Shown here piece after piece: positions 41,780-50,864 of a stretch of DNA of 64,000 bases (position 1 is the first letter of the stretch; every line of letters starts with the position of its first letter). The translations under genes were made by a program, and so were the position numbers. The stretch is from positions 124,001 through 188,000 of the forward strand of contig NZ_PGCK01000006.1 of assembly GCF_021023085.1 (NCBI RefSeq), read 5' to 3'. Origin of the DNA: Methanooceanicella nereidis (GTDB taxonomy: Archaea > Halobacteriota > Methanocellia > Methanocellales > Methanocellaceae). The notes under the pieces are model-generated. The model had not been told where the DNA came from. It did not search any database and was given only the letters and a program-made list of their open reading frames with translations.

Positions 41780-44485
41780 TTATCTTGGCGATAAATATTG
41801 CCTGAGCGCTTTTTCTATCTCGACCACTATGATGACCGTAAACGCTACAGGTATGATCACCAGCCAATCATTTAGCTCTAAAGCCGTTGTCCTGAAGATG
41901 AACTGCATCGGCTCCCAGTATATTATCGCTACCTGTGCTATCAGGGAAGCGACCACGCTAAAAAACAAGAATTTGTTTGAAAACGGGTCCATCCTGAACG
42001 CCGAGATCATTTCTGAGCGGGAGTTGAACACGTTGAATAATTGATAGAACACCATCGTTGTCAGAGCCACTGTCCGGGCTTTGTCGATACTGGCCCCCGA
42101 ATTAAGCTGCCAGACAAATGCGGCCAGAGTCCCCAGCCCTAGCACGATGCCTATCACAATAAGCCTCTCCATCATCAGCCGGGAGATTATAGGCTCTTTC
42201 TGAGGCCTTGGCTTTTGATACTCTATTCCTTTCTCCGCAGGCTCGAAGGCCATGGCCACGTCCTGAATGCCGTTAGTCACCAGGTTCATCCATATGATCT
42301 GACCCGGGATAAGCGGTAAAGGAAGCCTCATGACAAGCGTCGAAAGTATAAGGATAACCTCCCCCAGGCCGCTCGACAGCAGGAAAAGAATGACCTTTCT
42401 TATATTGGAGAATACGACCCTCCCCTCTTTAACGGCCGAAAAGATGCTCGCGAAATTATCATCCGTTATGACCATCTCTGCTGACTCTTTTGCCGCGTCG
42501 GTGCCGCTCCTTCCCATGGCTATGCCGATATGTGCAGCTTTTAAAGCGGGAGTGTCGTTAACGCCGTCCCCTGTGACTGCTACGATCTCCCCCTTTTTTA
42601 TAAGCTGCTGTACGATCCTTAGCTTGTGTATAGGTGATACGCGCGAATATACCGATACTTTATCCAGCTTTGAATAGAGGTCCTCATCGGATATGGATTC
42701 CAGTTCCTGGCCCGTAAACGCTTCTGCCTTGCCTTCCTCCGCGATATTTAGTTTTTTTGCGATAGAAACTGCGGTGACCTTGTGGTCGCCTGTGACCATT
42801 ATGACGCGTATGCCCGAGGACTTTGCCTGTTCTATAGCGGTGTAGACCTCTTCTCGGGGCGGGTCATACATGCCCTGCATGCCAAGGAAAACAGCGCCTT
42901 CTTCGATCATATGAGGCTCTATATCGATGACCTTTTCCGGAAACCGCTTATATGCCATCGCAAGAATCCTCAGTCCCCCTCTTGCCATTTCATCGTTGAT
43001 GTCTTCAAGCTTTTTCATATCCAGAGGGGCTTGCCTGCCGTCCGGGTTTAATGCGCTGTCGCACATTTTTATTATCCGGTCCGGCGCGCCTTTGATGAAC
43101 GCGATGTTATAGTCCACGTTTTTGTTACGGAACAGGCTTGCCATATACATTCGCTCTGATTCGAAGGGTATCTCGTCAACGCAGGTATAATCGATCAGCT
43201 CGACACCTTCCCGCAACCCAAATTTCATAGCAGAGACGATAAGGCTGACCTCTGTCGGGTCTCCCCTGGGCTTATACATCTCTTGCTCTTCATCGAACTC
43301 CAGACGCGATTCGTTGGAAAGAAGGCCTGCTCTCAGGCACATTTCCAATGCGGCGTTTTCCACACCTCCGGCTGCAGCATTCTCGGGCACTATCTCGCCG
43401 TCCGGAGAGAATCCGGTACCTTTTACGTCATAGAACCGGCCTCCGGAAAATATTTTTACGACGGTCATCTCATTTTTTGTCATCGTACCGGTCTTATCGG
43501 AAGCTATGACAGTAGTGCTGCCGAGCGTCTCGACGGCCGGAAGTTTTCTTATTATGGCATTCCTTTCGGCCATTCTGTTTACGCCTATTGCCATTGTGAT
43601 AGTGACCACTATGGGCAGGCCTTCCGGGATCGCGCTTACTGCCAGGGCTATGCCGGTAAGAAGCATTTCAGCGAACGATTTTCCGGACAGCATGCCTATG
43701 ATTATCGCGATCACAGATACGCCCACGATAGCCAGGCCGATCTTCTGGCTCATGCGTTCAAGCCGGGCCTTGATAGGAGCCTCCGCGGGCTTTACGCTTG
43801 CGACCTGGTAGGATATCTGCCCAAGTTGTGTCTTCAGGCCGGTCGCGATCACGACACCTTTTCCTCTCCCGGATAACACGATCGTACCCATGAACGCGGA
43901 ATTTATGATCTCTCCTGCGGGCGCGTTCTTATCGGCTATAGGGGCAGTACTTTTTCTAACAGGTTCGGATTCGCCCGTCAAAGCGGATTCGTCCGCTTCC
44001 AGGCGGATCACCTCGAACAGCCTCATGTCGGCCGGCACTTTTGTGCCCGAGGCCAGAAGCACTATGTCTCCCGGTACGATGTTTTCGCTATCGATCTCTT
44101 CGACGATGTTATCCCTGACGACCGAAGCTTTTGGAGCCGCCAGGGACTTCAGGGCGCTTATCGCCTTTTCAGCCTTGAACTCCTGGAAAACGCCTATGAT
44201 AGCGTTTATGAAGACGACTGCCAGTATTATTGCCGTATCCAGCAGATCTCCAAGCAGAGTGGTTATCACTGCCGCGATGATCAAAACATATATAAGAGGG
44301 TCCATGAACTGGTGGACAATGATCTTAAAAATGCTGAACTCAGGGCCTTTTTCGATCGAGTTCTTACCATAGGTCTCGAGCCTTTTTTCAGCTTCTTCCT
44401 GCGAAAGACCCGAATGCCCTGTCTTTAATTCGGTGAAGATCTCATCGATCGTCTTTGCGTAATATATCTCTTCACCAGTGCCCAT
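41780..44485 (-). CDS. Ca2+-type (P2) cation-transporting P-type ATPase
   Basis: This 901-residue pump of the SERCA/PMR1 class has an N-terminal cation-ATPase domain, actuator motif LTGESEPV, phosphorylation site DKTGTMTKNE, nucleotide-binding KGAPDRI, and hinge VTGDGVNDTPALKAAHIGIA. The membrane helix M4 reads ALAVSAIPEGLPIVVTITMA, with the PEGLP signature of Ca2+ pumps. M5-M6 (FLLSSGLGEVILILSTLVM; NLVTNGIQDVAMAFEPAEKG) carry Glu, Asn and Asp ligands. Length and motif order are complete. It exports Ca2+ (or Mn2+) with ATP. It is a single gene, ending near the palindrome. Confidence 0.94.
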   Translation of the reverse strand: MGTGEEIYYAKTIDEIFTELKTGHSGLSQEEAEKRLETYGKNSIEKGPEFSIFKIIVHQFMDPLIYVLIIAAVITTLLGDLLDTAIILAVVFINAIIGVFQEFKAEKAISALKSLAAPKASVVRDNIVEEIDSENIVPGDIVLLASGTKVPADMRLFEVIRLEADESALTGESEPVRKSTAPIADKNAPAGEIINSAFMGTIVLSGRGKGVVIATGLKTQLGQISYQVASVKPAEAPIKARLERMSQKIGLAIVGVSVIAIIIGMLSGKSFAEMLLTGIALAVSAIPEGLPIVVTITMAIGVNRMAERNAIIRKLPAVETLGSTTVIASDKTGTMTKNEMTVVKIFSGGRFYDVKGTGFSPDGEIVPENAAAGGVENAALEMCLRAGLLSNESRLEFDEEQEMYKPRGDPTEVSLIVSAMKFGLREGVELIDYTCVDEIPFESERMYMASLFRNKNVDYNIAFIKGAPDRIIKMCDSALNPDGRQAPLDMKKLEDINDEMARGGLRILAMAYKRFPEKVIDIEPHMIEEGAVFLGMQGMYDPPREEVYTAIEQAKSSGIRVIMVTGDHKVTAVSIAKKLNIAEEGKAEAFTGQELESISDEDLYSKLDKVSVYSRVSPIHKLRIVQQLIKKGEIVAVTGDGVNDTPALKAAHIGIAMGRSGTDAAKESAEMVITDDNFASIFSAVKEGRVVFSNIRKVILFLLSSGLGEVILILSTLVMRLPLPLIPGQIIWMNLVTNGIQDVAMAFEPAEKGIEYQKPRPQKEPIISRLMMERLIVIGIVLGLGTLAAFVWQLNSGASIDKARTVALTTMVFYQLFNVFNSRSEMISAFRMDPFSNKFLFFSVVASLIAQVAIIYWEPMQFIFRTTALELNDWLVIIPVAFTVIIVVEIEKALRQYLSPR

Positions 44486-44643
44486 AATCAGGATTTTATG
44501 ATTATGACTTTATGAATGATACCTGTTTTAATAATAGGTTTAATTTCCAATACCCGAATTTGTCATAAAAAAATGTTATATCCCCCGGAGCTTGATGGGT
44601 AAGATATACAGGCACATGGAAAAGCCTTCCGGCTGCAGAGAAT

Positions 44644-45450
44644 TTAACCGGGCTTCCTGAAATATAAGCAGTAAAAATTACCGTCCATCATATACTCGAC
44701 TTTTACATCCTGCATTTCTCCCGGTACAAGATCCACAGGTACCTCTGCCCGTTCTTCAAGCTGCCCGAGGTCTTTGAAGATAGAGCTCCATACGACGTTC
44801 TTACTTACCGCCTCCATTGCTTTCTTAGACTCGTCGGCGATCAATATCTTAGTCCCGGGTTTTGCCACGCGTATCATTTCACTTATCGCTTTTGTCCTGT
44901 CGTTGAAAAAATTTATGCCGCCGACATGAAAAACGGAGTCGAACGACCCGTCCATGAATGGGAGCCGCTCTGCGTTACCAAGAAAAAGTTCGGATCTTAG
45001 TCCCCATTTTTTCATGTTTCTCCTGCACTTCATGAGCATGCCCCATGAAAGGTCGAGACCATAAAAACGGCAGGTTTCAGGCAGGTATCTTATATTGGCC
45101 CCTGTGCCTATTGACACTTCAAGTACTTTATCCCCGCCTTTTATCCCGAGGTTCTTGAGATATTCTTTGCGCACTTCATTGAAATTTTTCCTATTTAGAA
45201 AACCGTACAGTTTTATCGCAATATCGTAAAACGGGGCATAGCGATCATAAAATCGCCGGAGCTTTTTATTCAGGCCGGATATTTCATGGTCTTCTACAAA
45301 AATAGGTATACCGTCACGTATCGGGAATATTTTTCCTGAAACGGGGTTAACTAATGCTTCTTTAACCTTCCCGGCCCCTCTGATCGTGGTTAATTCCAGA
45401 GGCTCATAGGTGTCGGGATCGCAGAGCAAAGATACTGTGTCGGGCATCAT
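44644..45450 (-). CDS. Class I SAM methyltransferase with Trm112-like N-terminus
   Basis: This 268-residue protein has a Trm112-like segment (CDPDTYEPLELTTIRG, VNPVSGKIFPIRDGIPIFVE) fused to a Rossmann methyltransferase. Motif I is VLEVSIGTGANIRYLP, acidic end FYGLDLSWGML, motif for post-II NAERLPFMDGSFDSVFHVGG. Such fusions resemble UbiE/COQ5 or archaeal lipid and small-molecule methylases, and the substrate is unknown. I use ATG 45450, because a TATA-like TTATAATATAAT lies about 25-35 bases upstream and the message may be leaderless. The TTG at 45462 would add four residues. A similar but separate fusion starts at the right edge of the window. Confidence 0.85.
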   Translation of the reverse strand: MMPDTVSLLCDPDTYEPLELTTIRGAGKVKEALVNPVSGKIFPIRDGIPIFVEDHEISGLNKKLRRFYDRYAPFYDIAIKLYGFLNRKNFNEVRKEYLKNLGIKGGDKVLEVSIGTGANIRYLPETCRFYGLDLSWGMLMKCRRNMKKWGLRSELFLGNAERLPFMDGSFDSVFHVGGINFFNDRTKAISEMIRVAKPGTKILIADESKKAMEAVSKNVVWSSIFKDLGQLEERAEVPVDLVPGEMQDVKVEYMMDGNFYCLYFRKPG

Positions 45451-45689
45451 GGATAATTTCAATTTTTTATTATATTATAATCGATATATAAATAAAGTTC
45501 ATCAATAAAAACAGAGTAGATGAAAAAGAAATCGTGTTCATTGAGCTATAAAGCTCATTTTTTAATGTCACAAATATGTCGTGTCCTGTTATTTTGCAGT
45601 CACATTTGACAGTTTTTCGTCACGTTGCCATATTCTTCCCGGTATGATTTATCCGTAAGATCCCCTGCATACTTATTACGAGAGGAAGC

Positions 45690-46027
45690 AATGGACTGAA
45701 CGGGCTTCTGATAAAAGAGTTTGTAGAGCGTTCCCGGATAATGAAGTGATCGACCGCACTATCATTAATGCGTGGGAAGATGACAGGATCGTTAGAATGG
45801 TTGAAAAAACTGGCATAAAGATAATAATGGCATGCAAAACAACTGACGTCTGTCCCGCTTTTCTTTCGATATCCGCGACATGGGCCGGATATGATGTATA
45901 TGCTGTCATAGATGCCTAAGGTACATGGAACCGGCCGGTTGAAGAAGCGGCTATGATGAGCATGGCCGTGGCCGATATCAAAACAACGACATCTGTAGCC
46001 GTCTCCGCTGAGCTTCAACATGACTGA
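45690..46027 (+). pseudogene. Isochorismatase/YcaC-type hydrolase pseudogene
   Basis: The plus strand reads FPDNEVIDRTIINAWEDDRI, then VRMVEKTGIKIIMACKTTDV and CPAFLSISATWAGYDVYAVI, then DA-stop-GTWNRPVEEAAMMSMAV and AVSAELQHD-stop. This is the C-terminal two-thirds of an isochorismatase-like cysteine hydrolase, including the catalytic Cys in TTDVC. An in-frame TAA at 45917-45919 replaces the usual Ser or Thr. A frameshift precedes FPDNE (NGLLIKEFVER reads in another frame), and no start or N-terminal Asp motif is left. The gene is dead. It explains an otherwise puzzling 880-base gap before the lipoprotein gene. Confidence 0.75.
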
Positions 46028-46346
46028 AAAAACGATACGGGTTAAAACCTTGCAAAGCTATTTGGAGAAAGGCTTGGACCGTACGGATTTTTACTCAAGA
46101 GTTATTCTGTAAGTATAAAAGATAAAGTAAAATATGTAAATATTCGAAATCGTTTAAAAAATCATAATATAAAGGAGAAAAGATGAGATATCGTCAAAAC
46201 GATTGAGGTGGTTATAAATTTCCGGATCTTTCCCCTACAATATTTTTACGATATTATGATAAAAACTTTCTCTCCCGATAAGTAAACTTATGTCCGGAAG
46301 CACAGGAAATGATTGATATAGTGTTAAAATAAAGATTACATTTTAT
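46028..46346 (+). other. Intergenic region before the 140-aa lipoprotein
   Basis: About 320 AT-rich bases. AAGGAG at 46172-46177 is followed by a seven-codon frame (46183-46206), which I regard as chance or a leader of unknown meaning. A TATA-like run TTTATAT lies just before 46347. No repeat was seen. Confidence 0.4.
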
Positions 46347-46769
46347 ATGAGACCTCGCAAGTCAATCATCCTGATCTCTTTAGTCATCGGAATATGTCTT
46401 TCCGGATGTCTGGACGCCCCGGATAAAAAAGTGTCGATCACCCCGGAGGCCACGGCCACAGTAAAAGCCACGGTAATGCCGGCGATCAATGAAGGGGATG
46501 TGATCATAGGTACATGGCAGTGGATAGATAACAGAAATATCGATAACAAAGTGGAATACGTTTTCAAGACAGACGGCACTTTCACCAGATACGACAGCGC
46601 TAACGGCATTAAAAATTATAAAGGAAAATGGACTAAAGCAGATGATAAAAAATACCATCTTGTATATGCAGAGCCGTCACCGGGATACGTCAGTGAGAAC
46701 CTGTATTATAATGAGAACATGGACCGCCTGTATACTGAAATTTACCAGTTCCTGGATAGAAAAACATAA
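46347..46769 (+). CDS. Small lipoprotein, lipocalin-like, 140 aa
   Basis: The signal is basic, then IILISLVIGICLSGC with lipobox LSGC, placing the mature protein at the outer face of the membrane. A Thr/Val/Ala-rich linker (SITPEATATVKATV) follows. The folded part (about 48-135) reads GDVIIGTWQWIDNRNIDNKV, EYVFKTDGTFTRYD and YKGKWTKADDKKYHLVY, which is the strand pattern of lipocalin-like/DUF4488-type domains of surface lipoproteins (GTW...F..DGTF...G.W). The ligand is unknown. It is a single gene, convergent with msrA, whose stop is 20 bases away. Confidence 0.8.
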   Translation: MRPRKSIILISLVIGICLSGCLDAPDKKVSITPEATATVKATVMPAINEGDVIIGTWQWIDNRNIDNKVEYVFKTDGTFTRYDSANGIKNYKGKWTKADDKKYHLVYAEPSPGYVSENLYYNENMDRLYTEIYQFLDRKT

Positions 46770-46788
46770 ATTTTTTTATATTAGTATC

Positions 46789-47277
46789 CTATATCCCGCA
46801 ATGAGCCCCTCCGTGTTTTTCCAGGTACCGCTGGTGATATTCTTCAGCCCGCCAGAATGTTTGTGCCGGAACTATCTCTGTCGCTATCCCGTCTTCATAT
46901 TTGCCCGACCTTTGAAGCCTTTCCTTTGACGCAATGGCAGCTTCTTTCTGTGCGGTATTATGGTAAAATATCACTGACCTGTACTGCGTCCCGATATCCG
47001 GCCCCTGGCGGTTCACTTTCGTGGGGTCATGTATTCCCCAGAAAACGTTCAACAGGTCTTCGTAGGACACCTTTGAAGGATCATAGGTCACTTCTACGAC
47101 TTCGGCATGGCCGGTCTTATCCGTACACACATCCTTATAGGTGGGGTTGTCTGTCGTTCCGCCCATATATCCGACGGACGTGGATATTACCCCGCTGACC
47201 CGCCTGAAAGCGGCTTCTACACCCCAAAAACAGCCTGCGCCGAATGTCGCTTTTTCCGGTTTGTCGTCAATGTTCAT
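46789..47277 (-). CDS. msrA: Peptide methionine sulfoxide reductase MsrA
   Basis: This 162-residue enzyme reduces methionine-S-sulfoxide in proteins using a thiol donor. The active-site motif GCFWGVE sits at about residues 15-21, followed by [25 protein letters not shown] and YRSVIFYH, all standard. A C-terminal Cys in GGAHCGI can act as the resolving residue. The MsrB domain is absent. AGGAG lies nine bases before ATG 47277 (six before an adjacent GTG at 47280, which could also serve). It indicates exposure to oxidants. Confidence 0.95.
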   Translation of the reverse strand: MNIDDKPEKATFGAGCFWGVEAAFRRVSGVISTSVGYMGGTTDNPTYKDVCTDKTGHAEVVEVTYDPSKVSYEDLLNVFWGIHDPTKVNRQGPDIGTQYRSVIFYHNTAQKEAAIASKERLQRSGKYEDGIATEIVPAQTFWRAEEYHQRYLEKHGGAHCGI

Positions 47278-47357
47278 CACGCTCTTCTCCTAACAGGTAA
47301 TTGGCATTTTTAAAAAACATACTTTCATGATAGTTTATGTTCAAACGCTGGATACCA

Positions 47358-47624
47358 TCAGCATTGTAAAATAATTTCTTCTGCCTTTTTTAAACCTCTG
47401 TAGGTTATACCTACCCGGTCACCGTCAGATTTTATTTTCGCAAATCCCAGGCTTTTCATACATAACATTATGTTTTCTATTTCATCTTCAGTGAAATTCA
47501 GCGACCTTCTCAGGTCGATCTTATTGACGTAAGCGCAGATATCGCCTCTTGACATTTCGTAGAGCATGACAAGAAAATTCCTTTGTTTCTTCCTGACAGG
47601 GTCAGAGTCTTTGCCGATACCCAT
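47358..47624 (-). CDS. Winged-helix-like DNA-binding protein, 88 aa
   Basis: This small protein is predicted to have four helices and a short wing: KKQRNFLVMLYEMSRGDICA, YVNKIDLRRSLNFTEDEIEN, IMLCMKSLGFAKIK, then SDGDRVGITYRGLKKAEEII. The pattern of helix-turn-helix followed by a beta wing with ITYRGL is typical of archaeal winged-helix regulators. There is no sensor domain. It is about 80 bases from msrA on the same strand, in the direction that would let it precede msrA in a transcript. A regulatory link to msrA is possible but unproven. Confidence 0.7.
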   Translation of the reverse strand: MGIGKDSDPVRKKQRNFLVMLYEMSRGDICAYVNKIDLRRSLNFTEDEIENIMLCMKSLGFAKIKSDGDRVGITYRGLKKAEEIILQC

Positions 47625-47866
47625 AATTATATCCCTCCGGAAAATTCCACATACGTCAAAATTAATTTTATATTTGTTTAGTTATTTTATTTACTATACT
47701 ATATAAGGTTTATTTACTTAATAAATATTAACAATAAACGGGACTGTCACCGATAATTTATATTCGCCGGGTTTCCGATATCATGATAGCGCCTTTTTTA
47801 TCATTTATAATAAATAAAACAATGGCTACACCAAATTTAAATATGGTAAGGTCATAATTTCTTAAG

Positions 47867-49048
47867 ATGAACGCCACTAGCTCGAGTTTTTTAAGGGAAA
47901 TAAGCGATCTGGAGGTCTTAAAAAGTCTTGAATCGGACATCTCGAACATGACAGGCCTTAGCACCTCTGTCGTGGACATATTGATAGCGGTAGCCGTGAT
48001 CACTTTATCCGTCGCCATGGCGATGGTCGTAAAATATTTCATCGCGGAGATAGCGCCGAAGTTAGTGTCCAGGACAAACAATACGCTGGACGACGAGATC
48101 CTCAAGGCATTGAACGGCCCTGCCCAGGTATCCATAATAGTGCTGGGCACATACATCGCGATAGGGACGATAAAAGAGCTCCCGGTATCCTTATCGGACA
48201 ATATTGGCGCCATATTGATAATAGTGCTGATATTCATAGCCGCATATTTCATATCGAATCTGATCAACGCCATCATAAAATGGTACAGGAACGAATTCTC
48301 ATCGAAGGGCGACACGAAACTTGACAACTCTGTGATGCAGTTCTTCAACAGGTTCATAGGCGTCGTCATATATTCTATCGCAATATTGACCGCCATAAGC
48401 CAGCTGGGGATAGAGATAACCCCTATGCTGGCAAGCCTGGGAGTTGCAGGTATCGCGGTGGCGCTCGCAGCACAGGAATTACTTTCTAACATCTTTGGAG
48501 CGTTCGCGATCCTTTCGGACAGGCCGTATAAAGTCGGCGACAGGATAGAGCTCTCCAGCGGCGAATATGGGGACGTTGTCGACATAGGCCTGAGAAGCAC
48601 CAGGCTGAGGACGCTGGACAATAAGATCATAGTGATACCGAACTCGGATATGTCTAAGTCCAGGATCAATAATTATTCCGAGCCTGACTATAAGCTGAGA
48701 TATACCATAAGGGTAGGCATATCCTATAATTCTGACGCGGAAAAGGCGATAAGGATCCTTGAGGAGATCGCAGGAAGCATGGACGGCGCAATGAAGGACC
48801 CGAAACCAAAGGCATACATAAGCGAGCTCGGGGAATATTCCGTAAATCTCACTTTGCTGGTCTGGGGCAAGAATTTCAGGGAGAACTGGGACATACCTGA
48901 CAGAGTCATGAGAAAAGTCCTTAAGCGCTTCCCTGAAGAGGGTATTGAGATACCGTTCCCGACAACTAGCGTATTGATGAAAAAGGATAAGGAAAGGATG
49001 CCTGGTGTCGTGGTCGAGGCGATAATCCCGAACATGATAGAAAAGTAG
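47867..49048 (+). CDS. Small-conductance mechanosensitive channel (MscS family)
   Basis: This 393-residue channel has about four N-terminal helices, the pore-lining helix with Gly/Ala pattern (LASLGVAGIAVALAAQELLS), the beta domain ILSDRPYKVGDRIELSSGEY followed by GDVVDIGLRSTRLRTLDNKI and IVIPNSDMSKSRINNYS, and the C-terminal alpha/beta domain. It opens under membrane tension and vents ions on osmotic downshift, complementing the betaine importer. The length is normal. It is a single gene with ATG 47867. Confidence 0.93.
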   Translation: MNATSSSFLREISDLEVLKSLESDISNMTGLSTSVVDILIAVAVITLSVAMAMVVKYFIAEIAPKLVSRTNNTLDDEILKALNGPAQVSIIVLGTYIAIGTIKELPVSLSDNIGAILIIVLIFIAAYFISNLINAIIKWYRNEFSSKGDTKLDNSVMQFFNRFIGVVIYSIAILTAISQLGIEITPMLASLGVAGIAVALAAQELLSNIFGAFAILSDRPYKVGDRIELSSGEYGDVVDIGLRSTRLRTLDNKIIVIPNSDMSKSRINNYSEPDYKLRYTIRVGISYNSDAEKAIRILEEIAGSMDGAMKDPKPKAYISELGEYSVNLTLLVWGKNFRENWDIPDRVMRKVLKRFPEEGIEIPFPTTSVLMKKDKERMPGVVVEAIIPNMIEK

Positions 49049-49178
49049 TCCTTAACTTTTTTCCTTTTTTCTCATTTTTCTTATGCGATTTTTTGGGAGT
49101 CTATTGATTCATTTTAAGGGTAAAGGTAGATACTGATTTCACAGAAACACATTGCCCGAAAAGCCGAAAAACCAAACA

Positions 49179-49751
49179 TCAGGCGGATCTCTCAAACACT
49201 CCATGATAGGTATGCCCCGTTAAAAAGGATTTACCGAACCAGGAGCCTTTTTCCTGTAGACCGGCATTTTTCATTATCTTCACGATATCTTCTGCAGGCA
49301 TACCATGGCCTTCATTTATGGGTTCCTTTATTACGATCCTGCCGCCCATATTTAGTTTTTTCACGATGACGTTAACTTTGTCCTGCCTATCTCCTTCGTC
49401 TATCTCATGCAGGACGAAATGAATGACGGCAATATCATAATGGCCATCTTTTAGATCAAGGCCGGATATGTCACCTATCTTATAGTCGACGTTAGGGAAC
49501 TTCTTTAGTGCTTTTTTTATAACGCCAAGCCATACTCTAGAAATATCAACGCAGGTCAGATGCCCGTCGCCTTTTAGCAGGGACCTGGCAATGTGCCTTG
49601 AGACGTTACCCGCGCCTGACCCGTATTCAAGTACTTTCTCGTTCCCCTTTAATCCGATGCTCTTTACAAAATTCTTATAATAAGGAGTCCCGAAGATATT
49701 CGCAAGCCTGAATGTCAACACTACCAGTGAGCCGGGTTCTGTAAATGTCAT
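49179..49751 (-). CDS. Class I SAM-dependent methyltransferase, 190 aa
   Basis: This small Rossmann methyltransferase has motif I VLEYGSGAGNVSRHIA, acidic end of strand two LTCVDISRVWLG, motif II region VDYKIGDISGLDLKDGHYDI, and post-motif GGRIVIKEPINEGHGMP. It closely resembles UbiE-like archaeal methylases of unknown substrate. ATG 49751 is preferred. A TTG at 49763 lies immediately after a GAGGT run, too close to use it. It is about 100 bases downstream of the tandem-domain protein gene on the same strand. Confidence 0.85.
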   Translation of the reverse strand: MTFTEPGSLVVLTFRLANIFGTPYYKNFVKSIGLKGNEKVLEYGSGAGNVSRHIARSLLKGDGHLTCVDISRVWLGVIKKALKKFPNVDYKIGDISGLDLKDGHYDIAVIHFVLHEIDEGDRQDKVNVIVKKLNMGGRIVIKEPINEGHGMPAEDIVKIMKNAGLQEKGSWFGKSFLTGHTYHGVFERSA

Positions 49752-49855
49752 ATTATATCTCAAACCTCAATATCGGATCATACACGCAAAGTTCGATATT
49801 ATAAGATATTTAAGTGTGATCGTATATATTATAGCGTTTTATGATAAAGCGATAG

Positions 49856-50629
49856 CTACGCATGTGCTTCTAGCTTGCCGCCCCCGGGTAAGCCCCTGTC
49901 CGAATCCCAGTCGAAGATAAGCTCCAGGTCGGGAATGTTCTCAGGTTTTGAGAAATCGATGCCTGTAAAGTTTAAAAACTCTTTAACGTTTTCATGCGAG
50001 CGAGGTATATGAGGATCGGTCCCCTTCTGAAAGACTCCGGCAAGATCATCCATGGATTCCAGGTACTGGATCAGAAAATCGCCGTCCGAACGGTGCTGAA
50101 GGAATACCAATAGCTTTGATATGGTCTGATATCTCAAATGGTCTTTGACTTCGTCGAACTCGACGCTTTTTCGCTGATCCCAGTATCTTTTAAGTTCGAT
50201 CGTGCGCCCTGGCAGGATATCCATAGCGAAAACATAGCGATCACTTTGCATTTCGGTTTGCTTTACAGGGTCTTCCCAGTCAAATAACATATCTATTTTG
50301 GGAGCGTTTGCCAGCCTTGTAATATCCACTCCGGTCAGGCTATGTATCTCCCTTATCAATGTCCGGGCTATAGGCAGACTGGAACCTGCGCATTCCATGA
50401 ACGATTTGCCTATGTCGCTTCCGGAAGCCAGATATGCGACAATATAATCCCCTATCGCCATATGCTGGAGAAAAACCAGAACTCTGGAATAGCCTGTGCT
50501 CCGGAGATATTCGTCCATCTCTGCGGCCTTTTCTGTCCTGATCTCTCTAAAAAAGCTTTTAGTCTTTTCTGTTTTACCAGGCAGGATCGAAAAGATAAAA
50601 CAGGATTCAATGGTATCATCTATACCCAT
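49856..50629 (-). CDS. Tandem-duplicated DUF6176-like protein, 257 aa
   Basis: The protein is two repeats of about 125 residues. CFIFSILPGKTEKTKSFFRE, YLRSTGYSRVLVFLQHMAIG, DYIVAYLASGSDI and LFDWEDP in the first correspond to VFAMDILPGRTIELKRYWDQ, HLRYQTISKLLVFLQHRSDG, DFLIQYLESMDDL and IFDWDSD in the second. Each repeat looks like a ferredoxin-like (ABM/dabb-type) fold with a conserved LPGxT start and VFLQH strand. The VFLQH His could bind something. Function unknown. GGGGGAG five bases before ATG 50629 fixes the start, removing 14 residues from the longest frame. Confidence 0.75.
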   Translation of the reverse strand: MGIDDTIESCFIFSILPGKTEKTKSFFREIRTEKAAEMDEYLRSTGYSRVLVFLQHMAIGDYIVAYLASGSDIGKSFMECAGSSLPIARTLIREIHSLTGVDITRLANAPKIDMLFDWEDPVKQTEMQSDRYVFAMDILPGRTIELKRYWDQRKSVEFDEVKDHLRYQTISKLLVFLQHRSDGDFLIQYLESMDDLAGVFQKGTDPHIPRSHENVKEFLNFTGIDFSKPENIPDLELIFDWDSDRGLPGGGKLEAHA

Positions 50630-50864
50630 ATAGCTCCCCCGATATCGAAGTTCGGACGATCTTAATATCACCGCCGATCTTTTTTGCCAGAGTACTTTTT
50701 GCTATTCGGCGATATATTCAAGGAAAAATAAAATGATATAATTATTCGAAATATTATTGCGTTATAACCCTGTATATACCAATTTATTTTTTTATATAGC
50801 CAGTAAACCTTTTTTAGAGGCACATTTAACGATCCGGGGATAAATGATATTGCACGAATTAATT

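Noticed and set aside
41580-41867. 95-codon minus-strand frame
   Set aside because: It overlaps the right flank of the palindrome and the end of the Ca2+-ATPase gene, with no coding character.
45620-46021. 133-codon and 77-codon minus-strand frames
   Set aside because: They are shadows of the isochorismatase pseudogene on the plus strand, whose protein-level similarity is clear.
46183-46206. Seven-codon frame after AAGGAG
   Set aside because: It is too short to distinguish from chance. No downstream gene is close enough for a leader role.
47758-48669. 303-codon minus-strand frame
   Set aside because: It is antisense to the MscS channel gene, whose family motifs leave no doubt about the coding strand.
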